Below the pieces are notes generated by a model. That model ran no database searches and was not told the origin of the DNA. It saw only the letters and a program-made list of their open reading frames with translations. DNA of 64,000 nucleotides from Actinomadura oligospora ATCC 43269. Lineage in GTDB: Bacteria > Actinomycetota > Actinomycetes > Streptosporangiales > Streptosporangiaceae. Both the position numbers and the translations under genes were made by a program. The stretch covers positions 434,001 through 498,000 of the forward strand of contig NZ_JADG01000004.1 in assembly GCF_000518265.1 (NCBI RefSeq), in the 5' to 3' direction. Of this stretch, positions 43,547 to 52,495 are shown piece after piece; position 1 is the stretch's first letter; each line of letters starts with the position of its first letter.

Positions 43547-44328
43547 CCTACTTCGAGGAGCTGGCGGACGGCCTGCGGCGGCTCGGCGTCGCCGAGGACC
43601 GGATCGGGCCGCTGGTCGACGAGCTGTCCGGCCACGTCGCCGAGTCGGGCGCGGACCCGGAGGAGGAGTTCGGCCCGGCCGTGCGGTTCGCGGCGGAGTT
43701 CGCCGAGGGCGCGGGCGGCGGGGCCGCGGCGGACGGCCCGGCGGCGGACGCCGAGCGCTGGGTCTGGTCGGCGGACGCGTCGGTCGACCAGGCGATGATG
43801 AACCGGTTCGGCGCGCAGGGCTGGGAGATCGAGCGGGTCGACCACCTCGGCCGCTTCGTCAGCCGCCGCGACCTGGCGTCCCCCACGCAGTGGGAGTACC
43901 GGCGGGACGTCGTGGACCGCCGCGAGCGCGCCGCGCACGCCGAGGCGCTCGCGCCGGACGGCTGGGAGCCCTGCGGCCACTGGCTGTTCCTGGCGTACTC
44001 CAAGCGTCCGCTCGCCGCCGTCGCCGGGCCCGCCGCCGACATCGAGACGCCGGCCGGACGTCCCGGGCGGAGTTACTACTTCACGCGCGAACTGTGGGTC
44101 CCGCTGGCCGTCTCCGCCGCATGCCTGGGCGTCGCGGGCGGCCTCCTCGCCGTCGCGTTCACGACCGGCGGCGGCGGAAACGCTCTCCGGGGCATGCTCT
44201 TCGGCCTGCCCGTCGGCCTCGTCCTCGGCGGCGTCGGCGCGTTCGTGGCCTACCGCAGGAAGCGCGCCGAATACGCACGCGCTTCCCGCCGTCCGCACGA
44301 ATCCCGGCGTCCACGCGAAGGCGCCTGA
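43543..44328 (+). CDS. Membrane protein with HAAS-like N-terminus and DUF2812-like domain
   Basis: A 261-residue protein. The first 50 residues (YFEELADGLRRLGV, ELSGHVAESG) resemble the small domain that follows PadR regulators in HAAS/DUF1700 proteins. A middle region of about 70-155 with YRRDVV and GWEPCGHWLFLAYSKR is DUF2812-like. Two membrane segments at about 184-205 and 215-237 end in a basic tail. Domain names are my reading, not certain. The GTG overlaps padR; such proteins usually act in PadR-controlled envelope responses. Confidence 0.7.
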   Translation: MTYFEELADGLRRLGVAEDRIGPLVDELSGHVAESGADPEEEFGPAVRFAAEFAEGAGGGAAADGPAADAERWVWSADASVDQAMMNRFGAQGWEIERVDHLGRFVSRRDLASPTQWEYRRDVVDRRERAAHAEALAPDGWEPCGHWLFLAYSKRPLAAVAGPAADIETPAGRPGRSYYFTRELWVPLAVSAACLGVAGGLLAVAFTTGGGGNALRGMLFGLPVGLVLGGVGAFVAYRRKRAEYARASRRPHESRRPREGA

Positions 44329-44351
44329 CCCGCGCGGGCGCCCCGGTCGGG

Positions 44352-44654
44352 TCAGTTCTTGCGGTCGGAGAGAACGTAGGCGGAGCCCGCCGACACGGCC
44401 GCGACGCTCAGGACGGACGGCCACGCACCGATCTTCTTGGCCAGGGGGTGCGAGCCGCCGAAGCCCGCCAGGTAGACGGTGAGCAGCGCGGCGGTGCCCT
44501 TGGGGCCCGCGGTCTTGTGCCACTCGCGCGCGCAATAGGCCCCCGCCGCGGCGAGGACGGCGCCGCCGAGCGGACGGCGGCGGGTGAAGCGGGCGGCGGC
44601 GTAACCGCCGACGAGACCGGTGGCGGCCACGGCCGCGGTGGGGATCTTTGCCAT
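44352..44654 (-). CDS. Small membrane protein, unknown
   Basis: A 100-residue, mostly hydrophobic protein starting MAKIPTAAVAATGLVGGYAAARFTRRRPLGG, with probable membrane segments at about 5-20, 30-45, 55-70 and 78-95. The gene ends 24 bases from the convergent PadR operon. The ATG at 44654 marks the start; a longer frame upstream lies antisense to the TIGR01777 gene and is not supported. Family unknown to me. Confidence 0.7.
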   Translation of the reverse strand: MAKIPTAAVAATGLVGGYAAARFTRRRPLGGAVLAAAGAYCAREWHKTAGPKGTAALLTVYLAGFGGSHPLAKKIGAWPSVLSVAAVSAGSAYVLSDRKN

Positions 44655-44735
44655 GCCACGGAGGTTATCGCCGCTCCGACCACGCCGGGACCTCGGGCGT
44701 GCTCTATAAGAAGCCCGCCTGGCTAGGGTGGGTCC

Positions 44736-45650
44736 ATGAAGGTCGCGGTGACGGGCGCTTCGGGATTCGTCGGCTCCGCCCTCGTCCGCTCGCTGGCGGA
44801 CGACGGGCACGCGGTGGTCCGGCTGGTGCGGCGCGAGCCGTCCGGCCCGGACGAGCGGCGCTGGGACCCGTCCGGCGGTCCCGTGGACCTGGCGGGCGTC
44901 GACGCGGTCGTCCACCTCGCGGGCGCGGGCATCGGCGACCGGCCCTGGACGCCCCGGTACCGCCGCACGATCCTGCTGAGCCGCGTGCAGGGCACCTCGA
45001 CGATCGCGCGGGCCGTCGCGAAGGCGGAGGTCCCGGTGCTGGTGTCGGGGTCGGCGATGGGCTTCTACGGCGACACGGGCGATCGCGAGGTCGACGAGGA
45101 ATCGCCCAGCGGCGCGGGCTTCCTCGCCGGGGTCGTCCGGGCCTGGGAGGACGCAGCAGCCCCGGCCTCCCGCGCGGGCGCGCGAGTGGCGTTCGCGCGC
45201 ACGACGCACGTCCTGGGCGCGAGCGGCGGACTGCTGGGCAAGCTCCTGCCCCTGTACAAGCTGGGCCTCGGCGGACGGCTCGGATCGGGCCGCCAGTACT
45301 GGAGCTGGATCTCCCTCACGGACGAGGTCGCGGCGCTGCGCTTCCTGATCGACACCGACCTGTCCGGGCCGGTGAACCTGGCGTCGCCGAACCCGGTCAC
45401 CAACGCCGAGTTCACGCGGGCGCTCGGGCGGGCCCTGCACCGGCCCACTCCCCTGCCCGTCCCGGCGTTCGCCCTGCGCACGGTGCTGCCGGGGTTCGCG
45501 GCCGAGGCGATCCTGCCGGGGCAGCGGGTCGTCCCGAGGCGGCTCACCGAAGCCGGTTTCCATCACACCGACCCCGAACTGGGCGCGGCCTTGCCAAGAA
45601 TCTTCAAAAACACGTCCCGCGACGATCGCGGGCCTTACGGTGATCGTTGA
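44736..45650 (+). CDS. TIGR01777-family NAD-dependent epimerase/SulA-like protein
   Basis: A 304-residue extended short-chain dehydrogenase with the dinucleotide loop TGASGFVGSAL at residues 6-16 and the family motifs LAGAGIGDRPWT and SGSAMGFYGD (the YfcH/SulA pattern). The C-terminal DUF1731-like domain contains LPVPAFALRTVLPGFAAEAIL and LPGQRVVPRRL. The substrate is unknown. Mycobacterial Rv2216 has the same place near dlaT and lipB. Confidence 0.92.
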   Translation: MKVAVTGASGFVGSALVRSLADDGHAVVRLVRREPSGPDERRWDPSGGPVDLAGVDAVVHLAGAGIGDRPWTPRYRRTILLSRVQGTSTIARAVAKAEVPVLVSGSAMGFYGDTGDREVDEESPSGAGFLAGVVRAWEDAAAPASRAGARVAFARTTHVLGASGGLLGKLLPLYKLGLGGRLGSGRQYWSWISLTDEVAALRFLIDTDLSGPVNLASPNPVTNAEFTRALGRALHRPTPLPVPAFALRTVLPGFAAEAILPGQRVVPRRLTEAGFHHTDPELGAALPRIFKNTSRDDRGPYGDR

Positions 45651-45676
45651 CGCGCGTCCACTGGGAGGGGCAGTAG

Positions 45677-46414
45677 ATGAGCACCGACGGCCAGCCGCAC
45701 ATCCTCGCGATCGGCGGCGGAAGCTTCGTCCGGGACGACCGGGGCGGCATCGCGCCGAGCCCGCTGCTCCGCTACGCCTGCGACCTGACCGGGCAGGACC
45801 GGCCGCGGCTGTGCTTCCTGACCACCGCGATGGGCGACTCCGCGGAGATCATCGCCCGGTTCTACGCGGCGTTCGCCACACTCGACGCCGAGGTCAGCCA
45901 CCTGGCGCTGTTCCCGATGCCGAATGTCGCCGACATGCGCGAGCACCTGCTCTCGCAGGACCTGATCTACGTCAGCGGCGGCAGCGTGGCCAACCTCATG
46001 GCACTGTGGCAGGTGCACGGCCTCGGGGAGATCATGCGCGAGGCGTGGCACGAGGGCGTGGTGCTGTCCGGGCAGAGCGCCGGGGCGCTGTGCTGGCACA
46101 TGGGCGGCAACACCGACTCGTTCGGGCCGGAGCTGCGGGCGTTCACCGGCGGGCTCGGCCTGCTGCCCTACTCCTGCGGCGTCCACTACGACAGCGAGCC
46201 GCAGCGGCGTCCGCTGCTCCAGCGGCTGGTCGGCGAGGGCGCGCTGCCCGGCGGTTACGCGGCGGACGAGGACACGGCGCTGCACTACGTCGGCACCGAG
46301 TTCGTCCAGGCCGTCACGTTCACCGACGGCAAGGGCGCCTACCGGATCGACGCGGACGGCCCGGGCCGGGTCAAGGAGACCCCGATCGACCCCCGGCTCC
46401 TGACCCGCGAGTAG
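45677..46414 (+). CDS. Peptidase E-like (S51) serine peptidase
   Basis: A 245-residue protein with the S51 nucleophile Ser134 in SGQSAGALCW and the GGSVANLMALW motif at 101-111. Dipeptidase E cuts Asp-X dipeptides; more distant members act as cyanophycinase-like enzymes. The start ATG at 45677 follows GGGAGGGG. It lies between the TIGR01777 gene and lipB, with no obvious functional link. Confidence 0.9.
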   Translation: MSTDGQPHILAIGGGSFVRDDRGGIAPSPLLRYACDLTGQDRPRLCFLTTAMGDSAEIIARFYAAFATLDAEVSHLALFPMPNVADMREHLLSQDLIYVSGGSVANLMALWQVHGLGEIMREAWHEGVVLSGQSAGALCWHMGGNTDSFGPELRAFTGGLGLLPYSCGVHYDSEPQRRPLLQRLVGEGALPGGYAADEDTALHYVGTEFVQAVTFTDGKGAYRIDADGPGRVKETPIDPRLLTRE

Positions 46415-46432
46415 GGACATAGGCTGGCCGTC

Positions 46433-47239
46433 GTGAGCGATGTTGACGTACGTGGCGCCGCCCGTGACACCGACCGTCCCGCCGAGCCCCTCCCCTCAGG
46501 TGAGCGTTCCCCCGCCCCGGCGGTCGCGGACGGTCCGGCGGCGGCCCTTCCCGCATTCGACATCGACGCGCTGACCGTCGTCCACGCCGGGTTCGGCACC
46601 GCGGCCGTGGACTACGAGGCGGGCTGGGACCTCCAGCGCCGCACCCACGCGCGCCGCGCGGACGGTGAGATCGGCGACACCGTCCTGCTTCTGGAGCACC
46701 GGCCGGTGTACACCGCGGGCAAGCGCACCGAGCCGCTGGACCGCCCGTTCGGCGACCCCGGAGCGCCGGTCGTCGAGGTGGACCGCGGCGGCAAGATCAC
46801 CTGGCACGGGCCGGGGCAGCTGACCGGGTACCCGATCCTGCGGCTGCCCGACCCGGTGGACGTGCTCGCCTACGTCCGGCTGCTCGAGCGCATGATGATG
46901 GCCGTCTGCGCCGAGTTCGGCCTGGCCACGACCACCGTCGAGGGACGTAGCGGCCTCTGGGTGCCGGGCGCTCCGGACCGCAAGATCGGTTCCATCGGGA
47001 TCCGGGTCTCGCGCGGCGTGACCATGCACGGCTTCATGCTCAACTGCGACTGCGACATGTCATGGTTCGACCGGATCGTCCCGTGCGGCATCCGGGACGC
47101 CGGCTCCACCAGCCTCAGCGCCGAGGTCGGCCGCCCGGTGACCGTCGCCGAGATCGTCCCGCTGGTCGAACGGCACCTGGGCGACCTGCTCGGCGCGGAC
47201 GAGGTGCTGCACCGCACCACCGCCCAGCTCTCGGTCTAG
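46433..47239 (+). CDS. lipB: Octanoyl-[ACP]:protein octanoyltransferase
   Basis: A 268-residue enzyme that moves octanoate from acyl carrier protein to lipoyl domains. The catalytic Cys lies in [11 protein letters not shown] and the catalytic Lys in [25 protein letters not shown] is the family signature. The GTG start at 46433 gives an unusual 45-residue Ala/Pro-rich N-terminal extension; whether it is made is open. It supplies the substrate for LipA, which lies 700 bases on, and together they lipoylate SucB. Confidence 0.95.
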   Translation: MSDVDVRGAARDTDRPAEPLPSGERSPAPAVADGPAAALPAFDIDALTVVHAGFGTAAVDYEAGWDLQRRTHARRADGEIGDTVLLLEHRPVYTAGKRTEPLDRPFGDPGAPVVEVDRGGKITWHGPGQLTGYPILRLPDPVDVLAYVRLLERMMMAVCAEFGLATTTVEGRSGLWVPGAPDRKIGSIGIRVSRGVTMHGFMLNCDCDMSWFDRIVPCGIRDAGSTSLSAEVGRPVTVAEIVPLVERHLGDLLGADEVLHRTTAQLSV

Positions 47240-47257
47240 GACCTGGCCGAGCCCCGG

Positions 47258-47788
47258 CTAGGAGTGGTCGCGGAGGACCTTGAAGACGGCTTGGCCCTCG
47301 CCCGCCGCCGTCCGGAAGAAATCGGACAGGCGTGCGTAGGCGGGGGCCAGCCGGGCCCCGGGGTCCGGGAGGTCCGCGCCCTGGACGCCCGCCTCCCTCA
47401 TCGCCGCCGCGTTCATACGACCGGAAAGCGACGCGAAACCCACGGTGTCGAGGTGCGCGGCGGCGGCCTTGACCCGGTCCGGGGCCAGGTAGATCACATC
47501 CGCGCCGCTCGCGTCGGCGCCGTCCTCGGTCAGCAGCCGCCCGCCGCACACCACGTCCGCCTCGGGTTGGCGTCCCTCCCACGCGTCGCCGGTCAGCGCC
47601 CAGTGCAGAACCTGCCAGTCGCCGCCGAGATCGAGACCGCGGCCGTCCCGCGGGCCGCCCGGCGCGCCGAACAGCGCGGCCGCGATCCGCGCGGGGTCGC
47701 TCTCCCCCTCGACCACGGGCGGCACCCTCAGATACGACAACGCGAGACCCACGGCGGTCCTACTCTCCACGTGCGATTCGTGCGACAA
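47258..47788 (-). CDS. DUF1877-like protein
   Basis: A 176-residue protein. The block [16 protein letters not shown] and the later [14 protein letters not shown] fit the DUF1877 (YfbM-like) family; function unknown. The TTG at 47788 follows AAGGTGA with seven-base spacing; a GTG six codons later is an alternative. It sits on the opposite strand between lipB and lipA, interrupting a pair that is adjacent in mycobacteria. Confidence 0.8.
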   Translation of the reverse strand: MSHESHVESRTAVGLALSYLRVPPVVEGESDPARIAAALFGAPGGPRDGRGLDLGGDWQVLHWALTGDAWEGRQPEADVVCGGRLLTEDGADASGADVIYLAPDRVKAAAAHLDTVGFASLSGRMNAAAMREAGVQGADLPDPGARLAPAYARLSDFFRTAAGEGQAVFKVLRDHS

Positions 47789-47959
47789 CAGGCAGTCACC
47801 TTAAGAGATCCACAGCTACACAGGGTGGAAACACGAGAATCCTCTTCAGGAGAGCTTGCGCACCTTTCACCGTCGTTCCGCCGCCCCGGGCGGACCGGCC
47901 GGGGACGGCCGGGGGCGGCCGGGGTGCGGGCCCCGGAGATCGGCACGTACCCTGTGGGG

Positions 47960-48889
47960 GTGACGACGGCGACACCCGAGGGGCGCAAGCTCCTCCGCAT
48001 CGAGGTACGGAACAGCCAGACCCCCATCGAGCGCAAGCCGGACTGGATCAAGACCCGGCTGAAGATGGGCCCGCAGTACCGCGAGCTGACCCAGCTGGTG
48101 AAGTCCGAGGGTCTGCACACGGTCTGCCAGGAGGCGGGCTGTCCCAACATCTTCGAATGCTGGGAGGACCGCGAGGCCACCTTCCTCATCGGCGGCGACC
48201 AGTGCACGCGGCGCTGCGACTTCTGCCAGATCGACACCGGCAAGCCCGCCGAGTTCGACCGGGACGAGCCGCGCCGGGTCGCCGAGTCCGTGGCGACCAT
48301 GGAGCTGCGGTACGCGACCGTCACCGGCGTCGCCCGCGACGACCTGGAGGACGGCGGGGCCTGGCTGTACGCCGAGACCGTCCGGCAGATCCACGCGGCC
48401 GTCCCCGGCTGCGGCGTCGAGCTGCTGATCCCCGACTTCAACGCCGACCCGGACCAGCTCGCCGAGGTGTTCTCGTCGCGGCCGGAGGTCCTGGCGCACA
48501 ACGTCGAGACCGTCCCGCGGATCTTCAAGCGGATCCGCCCCGGTTTCCGGTACGAGCGGTCGCTGGAGGTCATCACCCGGGCCCGCGAGGACGGCCTGGT
48601 CACCAAGTCGAACCTCATCCTCGGCATGGGCGAGACCCGCGAGGAGGTCTCCGAGGCCCTGCGCGACCTGCACGAGGCGGGCTGCGAGCTGATCACGATC
48701 ACCCAGTACCTGCGTCCGTCGCCGCGGCACCACCCGGTCGAGCGCTGGGTGAAGCCGGAGGAGTTCGTCGAGCTGTCCGCCGAGGCGGAGGAGATCGGGT
48801 TCGCCGGAGTCATGTCCGGCCCGCTCGTCCGGTCGAGCTACCGGGCCGGGCGGCTCTACAAGCAGGCCATCGAGGCGCGAGAGCGCTGA
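47960..48889 (+). CDS. lipA: Lipoyl synthase
   Basis: The 309-residue radical-SAM enzyme that inserts two sulfurs into protein-bound octanoate. The auxiliary cluster ligands are Cys56, Cys61 and Cys67 ([12 protein letters not shown]); the radical-SAM ligands are Cys82, Cys86 and Cys89 (CTRRCDFC). The C-terminal RSSYRAG serine motif is present. I chose the GTG at 47960; another GTG at 47954 adds two residues. It works with LipB on the SucB lipoyl domain. Confidence 0.97.
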   Translation: MTTATPEGRKLLRIEVRNSQTPIERKPDWIKTRLKMGPQYRELTQLVKSEGLHTVCQEAGCPNIFECWEDREATFLIGGDQCTRRCDFCQIDTGKPAEFDRDEPRRVAESVATMELRYATVTGVARDDLEDGGAWLYAETVRQIHAAVPGCGVELLIPDFNADPDQLAEVFSSRPEVLAHNVETVPRIFKRIRPGFRYERSLEVITRAREDGLVTKSNLILGMGETREEVSEALRDLHEAGCELITITQYLRPSPRHHPVERWVKPEEFVELSAEAEEIGFAGVMSGPLVRSSYRAGRLYKQAIEARER

Positions 48890-48912
48890 CCGCGACCATT
48901 ATCCTTAGGAAC

Positions 48913-49608
48913 ATGTCGAAGAAGCCCACGGACGGGGCCCAGGAGCGTCCGGGCCGCCTCAAGCAGATCCGCATGGTCGCCCAGGTCCTCCACCAGGCGA
49001 ACCCCAAGGCCCTCCCGATCGTTTTCGCCTCGGCGCTCGCGACGCTGGTCGTCGTCATCGCCGTGGGCTGGCTCGTCGGCAGCCTGTGGTTCTTCGTCCC
49101 GCTGGCCGTCCTGGCGGCGGTCGCGGTCGGCATGATCGTGTTCGGCCAGCTCGCGCAGCGCGCCCAGTACTCGGTGATCGCCGGGCAGCCGGGCGCGGCG
49201 GCGGCGGTGCTGAAGAACGTGCGCGGCGGCTGGACGGTCACCGAGGCCGTGTCCGGCAACCGCAACCTGGACATGGTGCACCGGGCGGTCGGCCGTCCCG
49301 GCGTCGTGATCGTCTCGGAGGGCCCGCGCAGCCGCGTCGGCCAGCTGCTCGGCGCGGAGAAGAAGCGCATCTCGCGCGCCGTGCCGTCCGTCCCGATCTA
49401 TGACATCCAGGTCGGGGACGAAGAGGGTCAGATCCCGGTGGACAAGCTCCAGCGGCACCTGATGAAGCTGCCCCGCAACCTGACCAAGGCGCAGGTCAAC
49501 GACGTGAACAGCCGTCTGGCGGCGCTCCCCCGCGCGATGCAGATGCCGAAGGGCCCGATGCCCAAGGGCGCCCGCATGCCGAAGGGCCCGAAGCCGAAGA
49601 CGCGCTGA
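48913..49608 (+). CDS. DUF4191 membrane protein
   Basis: A 231-residue actinobacterial protein with two adjacent membrane segments (about 35-55 and 58-78) and a cytoplasmic domain carrying GGWTVTEAVSGNRNLDMVHRAVGRPGVV. A tail of MPKGP-type repeats (MPKGPMPKGARMPKGP) ends the protein. Function unknown; mycobacterial Rv2219 is the counterpart next to lipA. The ATG at 48913 is only 23 bases after the lipA stop, and its ribosome binding site is weak. Confidence 0.88.
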   Translation: MSKKPTDGAQERPGRLKQIRMVAQVLHQANPKALPIVFASALATLVVVIAVGWLVGSLWFFVPLAVLAAVAVGMIVFGQLAQRAQYSVIAGQPGAAAAVLKNVRGGWTVTEAVSGNRNLDMVHRAVGRPGVVIVSEGPRSRVGQLLGAEKKRISRAVPSVPIYDIQVGDEEGQIPVDKLQRHLMKLPRNLTKAQVNDVNSRLAALPRAMQMPKGPMPKGARMPKGPKPKTR

Positions 49609-49649
49609 CCGGCCCCTGGGCCGTCTCGCGGCGGCCACCCCTCATCAGT

Positions 49650-49689
49650 AACGGGAGGGCTCCCCATGCCGGGGAGCCCTCCCGTTTTT
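49650..49689 (+). terminator. Strong rho-independent terminator
   Basis: A perfect 16-bp stem (49650-49665 with 49671-49686), loop ATGCC and TTTTT at the end. Terminates the lipA-DUF4191 transcript. Confidence 0.93.
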
Positions 49690-49791
49690 CCTGTGTCCGA
49701 GTTGTTCTGACTTCGGGCGGTCCTGTGGTTCGCCTCGGCCCGCGGTGTCCTCTGCTCGCGTCGTGTCGCGTCGTGCCGTGGTCGCGGGCGG

Positions 49792-50277
49792 TCAGGCGCG
49801 GACGACGACGGTGTTGGAGGCGCGGTCGTGGAGGCCGCGGTGGTCGCGGTCCCAGAGCAGGGCGGGGACGACGAGGACGAGCAGGACCGTCCGGGCGAGG
49901 GACCAGCCGAAACCGATCGGACGGCCGTCCAGCCGTGCGACGCGCAACCCCACCAGGCGCTTGCCGATGGTCGTGCCGAGCGTGGCGGTGAGCAGCCACA
50001 CCATCAGCGCGAACACGGCGGTGTTGGCGAGCGACCGGGTCGCGGGGCTCCAGTCCAGGGCCGAGGCGAGCGCGGCGCCGACCAGGGCTCCGGCGAGCAG
50101 GTCCAGCAGGAGGGCGACGACGCGCCGCCCGTAGGTCGCGACCGAGCCGGGCCCGTCCTTGGGCAGCCCCAACCGGGCCCCCGGCGTGCCGAGGTCGACC
50201 CCGGCGGACGCCGCGCCGCCGAGCCACGTCTGCGTCCACCTGGGGCTTGTGGACTCCCGCTGCTTACCGCTTGCCAT
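49792..50277 (-). CDS. RDD family membrane protein
   Basis: A 161-residue integral membrane protein: YGRRVVALLLDLLAGALVGA carries the RDD-type Arg/Asp pattern at the first membrane segment, with further segments at about 85-103 and 124-140. GTTIGKRLVGLRVARLDG is the family's cytoplasmic loop. The ATG is at 50277. RDD proteins are thought to be transporters or antiporter-like, but this member has no known substrate. It is divergent from glnA, as in mycobacteria (Rv2219A). Confidence 0.9.
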   Translation of the reverse strand: MASGKQRESTSPRWTQTWLGGAASAGVDLGTPGARLGLPKDGPGSVATYGRRVVALLLDLLAGALVGAALASALDWSPATRSLANTAVFALMVWLLTATLGTTIGKRLVGLRVARLDGRPIGFGWSLARTVLLVLVVPALLWDRDHRGLHDRASNTVVVRA

Positions 50278-50366
50278 GGCTCTACGCTATCCGGTTCCCG
50301 GACCCGCCCGGATGCGGGTCGGGGCGGGCGGATTAGGGTGGGGTGACGGACATCACCCAGTGAGCC

Positions 50367-50382
50367 GTAACACACTCGAAAC
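50367..50382 (+). promoter_or_regulatory. GlnR box upstream of glnA
   Basis: GTAAC-N6-GAAAC (50367-50371 and 50378-50382) is an exact match to the half-site pair of the actinobacterial nitrogen regulator GlnR (GTnAC-N6-GAAAC), 72 bases before the glnA start. Confidence 0.8.
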
Positions 50383-50454
50383 ACATGGGACACGGCCGGG
50401 AAACGGCCCGTTGAGACTCTTCCGGAAGCTCGAGAACGCCCCCAAGGAGGCTGG

Positions 50455-51879
50455 ATGTTCGGCAGCGCCAAAGAGGTCCTGGACTTCATCGACCGCGAAG
50501 GCGTCCGCTTCGTGGACTGCCGGTTCGTGGACCTGCCCGGGAAGATGCAGCACTTCACGTTCCCGGTGGAGAGCTTCGGCGAGAACGTCTTCACCGACGG
50601 GCTGATGTTCGACGGCTCGTCCGTCCGCGGCTTCCAGGAGATCCACGAGTCCGACATGCTGCTGCTCCCGGACCCGGGCACGGCGGTGCTCGACCCGTTC
50701 CGGCAGCACAAGACGCTCGTCCTCAACTTCTTCGTGCACGACCCGCTGACCGGCGAGCCCTACAGCCGCGACCCGCGCAACGTGGCGCGGAAGGCGCAGG
50801 ACTACCTGCGCGGCACCGGCATCGCCGACACCTGCTACTTCGGTCCCGAGGCCGAGTTCTACATCTTCGACGACGTCCGGTTCGAGACGAAGGCGAACGC
50901 GGGCTACTACTACCTCGACTCGGTCGAGGGCGCCTGGAACACCGGACGCGAGGAGGCGGCGGGGAACCTGGGCGCCAAGCCCCCGTACAAGGGCGGCTAC
51001 TTCCCCGTCCCGCCGATGGACCACTTCACCGACCTGCGGTCGGAGATGGTCGAGCAGCTGCTGCGGTCGGGCATCCACGTGGAGATGCAGCACCACGAGG
51101 TCGGCACGGCGGGCCAGTCGGAGATCGACTTCCGCTTCGACACGCTGCTGAAGACGGCCGACCAGCTGATGCTCTACAAATACATCGTGAAGAGCGTCGC
51201 GCGGGCGGCTGGCAAGACCGTCACCTTCATGCCGAAGCCCATCTTCGGCGACAACGGCTCGGGCATGCACTGCCACCAGTCGCTGTGGAAGGACGGGTCG
51301 CCGCTGTTCTACGACGAGGTCGGCTACGCGGGCCTGTCCGACAGCGCCCGGCACTACATCGGCGGCCTGCTCCGGCACGCGCCGTCCCTGCTCGCCTTCA
51401 CCAACCCGACGGTGAACTCCTACCACCGGCTGGTGCCGGGCTTCGAGGCCCCGGTGAACCTGGTGTACTCGCAGCGCAACCGGTCCGCGTGCATCCGCAT
51501 CCCGATCACCGGCTCGAACCCGAAGGCCAAGCGCGTCGAGTTCCGCGTGCCCGACCCGTCCTGCAACCCCTACCTGGCGTTCTCCGCGATGCTCATGGCG
51601 GGCCTGGACGGCATCAAGAACAAGATCGAGCCCGCCGAGCCGGTGGACAAGGACCTCTACGAGCTTCCGCCGGAGGAGGCCCGCGCGATTCCGCAGGTCC
51701 CGGGCTCGCTGGAGGCCGTCCTGTCCGCGCTGGAGGCCGACCACGAGTACCTGCTGGAGGGCGGCGTCTTCACCCCGGACCTCATCGAGACCTACGTCGC
51801 GATGAAGTACGAGCACGAGATCGACCCGATCCGCCTGCGCCCGCACCCGCACGAGTTCGAGCTGTACTACGACGTGTAG
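50455..51879 (+). CDS. glnA: Glutamine synthetase, type I (adenylylation-controlled)
   Basis: The 474-residue dodecameric enzyme that makes glutamine from glutamate, ammonia and ATP. It has the GSI signature FDGSSVRGF, the ATP-binding [16 protein letters not shown] region and the adenylylation target Tyr402 in [10 protein letters not shown]. The ATG follows AAGGAGG (50444-50450). A GlnR box lies upstream. GlnE, which adenylylates this Tyr, is encoded 4 kb away on the other strand. Confidence 0.98.
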   Translation: MFGSAKEVLDFIDREGVRFVDCRFVDLPGKMQHFTFPVESFGENVFTDGLMFDGSSVRGFQEIHESDMLLLPDPGTAVLDPFRQHKTLVLNFFVHDPLTGEPYSRDPRNVARKAQDYLRGTGIADTCYFGPEAEFYIFDDVRFETKANAGYYYLDSVEGAWNTGREEAAGNLGAKPPYKGGYFPVPPMDHFTDLRSEMVEQLLRSGIHVEMQHHEVGTAGQSEIDFRFDTLLKTADQLMLYKYIVKSVARAAGKTVTFMPKPIFGDNGSGMHCHQSLWKDGSPLFYDEVGYAGLSDSARHYIGGLLRHAPSLLAFTNPTVNSYHRLVPGFEAPVNLVYSQRNRSACIRIPITGSNPKAKRVEFRVPDPSCNPYLAFSAMLMAGLDGIKNKIEPAEPVDKDLYELPPEEARAIPQVPGSLEAVLSALEADHEYLLEGGVFTPDLIETYVAMKYEHEIDPIRLRPHPHEFELYYDV

Positions 51880-51933
51880 GCCGACGGCGTCCTGATTCTT
51901 CTGTGACGTCTGGTTCGTCGTAGTTTTAGCGAT

Positions 51934-51970
51934 ACGGAGCGCCCCCGGGAACTTCTCGGGGGCGCTCCGT
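51934..51970 (+). terminator. glnA terminator
   Basis: A perfect 14-bp stem (51934-51947 with 51957-51970) 55 bases after the glnA stop. Confidence 0.75.
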
Positions 51971-52010
51971 GTTGTGATGGACGAACGGTGCGACGATCAA
52001 GGAGAACGCC

Positions 52011-52415
52011 ATGGCCGAGGTGCGGGTCGAGCGGACGGCGGACGGCGGCTTCGTCGGGACGAACGGGCGCGGCGCGTCCGTGCCGATCGGGGGCGCCGAC
52101 CAGGACGGGGTGTTCTCGCCGGTCGAGCTGCTGCTGGTCGCGCTGGCCGGGTGCGAGCTGGTCACGGTCGAGCCGCTGACCGCCAAGCGCGGGCACCGGA
52201 TGGTGAAGCTCGCCGCCGACGTGAAGGCCGACAAGGTCGAGACCAGCAAGCTCGGCACGATCACCGTCACCTACGACGTCGAACTGCCCGAAGGGGACGA
52301 CGAGGCCGCCGAGGTGCTGCAGGCCGTCGCCAAGCGGGTGCACGAGAAGTACTGCACGGTCGGGAACGCTCTCAAGGAGCCGATGACCGTCGAGCAGGTC
52401 GTCCCGGTCCAATAG
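52011..52415 (+). CDS. OsmC family peroxidase-like protein
   Basis: A 134-residue OsmC/Ohr-fold protein with both redox cysteines (LAGCELVTV near residue 48 and EKYCTVGNAL near 114), so a thiol peroxidase activity is possible. Such proteins reduce organic hydroperoxides. It stands alone between glnA and the Tap-like hydrolase. Confidence 0.9.
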   Translation: MAEVRVERTADGGFVGTNGRGASVPIGGADQDGVFSPVELLLVALAGCELVTVEPLTAKRGHRMVKLAADVKADKVETSKLGTITVTYDVELPEGDDEAAEVLQAVAKRVHEKYCTVGNALKEPMTVEQVVPVQ

Positions 52416-52430
52416 CCACCCGGGGTGAGT

Positions 52431-52477
52431 GAACGCCCATGGGCGGGTGAGCGAAGGCTCTCCGTCCATGGGCGTTC
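52431..52477. terminator. Hairpin in the OsmC/Tap convergent spacer
   Basis: A 12-bp perfect stem (52431-52442 with 52466-52477) with a 23-base loop lies between the two converging genes. Confidence 0.5.
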
Positions 52478-52495
52478 CTCGTTCCAGGGGGTGGT

